Below are positions 4,699 to 5,115 of a DNA stretch of 5,115 nucleotides, piece after piece. Below the pieces are notes generated by a model, which searched no databases, had not been told where the DNA came from, and saw only the letters and a list, made by a program, of their open reading frames with translations. Position numbers and translations under genes: made by a program. This stretch comes from Planctomycetota bacterium. GTDB lineage: Bacteria; Planctomycetota; UBA11346. The DNA lies in NCBI GenBank assembly GCA_947440715.1, contig CANETI010000212.1:1-5115 (forward strand). Direction: 5' to 3'. Positions within the stretch are counted from its first letter, which is position 1. Each line of letters starts with the position of its first letter.

Positions 4699-5115
4699 CT
4701 ACGGCAAATGGGGGGCGGTCGGGTCGGTTTTGGGTGACGTCTTTCCATCCGGCTTCATCAAATGCAGGGGCAACGTAAAACAGGGTATTTGATCCAGCAA
4801 GGACCAGTTGGCAGAGCCTGTTTCAACACCCAGGACTTCCTGCATGGCGAGGGCTGCTGCTAATGCCTGTGCGGGAGGCATGACATTGGGATCAGGAAGC
4901 CACGCCACTTCGTGCGTCGATTCACGTTTTCCGCTGAGTAAACGGGCAAAAGGGCCTTGTAAGAGCTCAGGTAACTCCGTTGGTTTTGCGAATGGATCGA
5001 GTGGCACTGGCGTCGTGGTCACCCCCAAGTGGCGAAACTGCAAGAGGCGGTAGAGCGCATAGGCGAGCGGATCGCGCCGAGCGAGCGGTACTTCCCCAGC
5101 GCTTGCAGGCATGCG
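4699..5115 (-). CDS. Unrecognised protein, C-terminal part, truncated by the right edge
   Basis: The frame is open to the end of the window, giving 138 visible codons before the TAG at 4699-4701. The ATG at 5112 may be internal, since the codon before it is also coding. I do not recognise the family. The visible part starts with a helical stretch (DPLAYALYRLLQFRHLG), continues with a Pro-rich segment (VPLDPFAKPTELPELLQGPF), then an Ala-rich helix (PPAQALAAALAMQEVLGVET) and ends in a Pro/Lys/Thr/Asp-rich, probably disordered tail. It has no membrane segment, cysteine pair or catalytic signature that I can name. Coding is supported by the long open frame, the domain-like alternation of helix and loop, and the same orientation as der, 120 bp upstream of it. 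The opposite-strand frame (4808-5053) looks like a shadow. Confidence 0.6.
   Translation of the reverse strand, partial: RMPASAGEVPLARRDPLAYALYRLLQFRHLGVTTTPVPLDPFAKPTELPELLQGPFARLLSGKRESTHEVAWLPDPNVMPPAQALAAALAMQEVLGVETGSANWSLLDQIPCFTLPLHLMKPDGKTSPKTDPTAPHLP

Overview
This is a compact bacterial chromosomal window of seven protein-coding genes, two of them cut by the window edges. The gene set is housekeeping in character: DciA-type helicase loader, Der GTPase and PlsY acyltransferase, together with a HAD hydrolase, an ECF-type sigma factor, a calcineurin-like phosphoesterase and one unrecognised protein. I see no phage, transposon, CRISPR, tRNA or rRNA signal. The lineage cannot be fixed from the sequence. 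DciA rather than DnaC/DnaI, few Shine-Dalgarno sites and the wording of Der would fit Planctomycetota or a related environmental group, but this is a weak inference.

Layout: (1) 1-592, plus strand: the C-terminal part of a PPP/PrpE-like metallophosphatase. (2) 579-1771, minus strand: a HAD hydrolase followed by dciA; the 3' end of dciA overlaps the phosphatase tail-to-tail by 14 bp. (3) 1772-1851: an 80-bp divergent intergenic region holding the start signals of the HAD gene and the sigma gene. (4) 1852-2454, plus strand: an ECF-type sigma factor with no adjacent anti-sigma gene. (5) 2474-4569, minus strand: der followed by plsY with a 4-bp ATGA overlap; plsY converges on the sigma gene across only 19 bp. 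(6) 4570-4698: the der upstream region, the richest noncoding stretch, with three copies of a 14-bp direct repeat, a 7-bp-arm inverted repeat and a plus-strand Shine-Dalgarno plus ATG leading a 23-codon ORF. (7) 4699-5115, minus strand: the C-terminal part of an unrecognised protein running off the right edge.

The genes do not form one pathway. Der (50S ribosomal subunit maturation) and PlsY (first acylation of glycerol-3-phosphate) are probably co-transcribed and translationally coupled. DciA (loading of the replicative helicase) may share a transcript with the HAD enzyme. No novel multi-gene system is evident. The items most worth a second look are the repeat array before der with a similar single box before dciA, the atypical HAD catalytic motif, and the possibly leaderless start of the orphan sigma gene.
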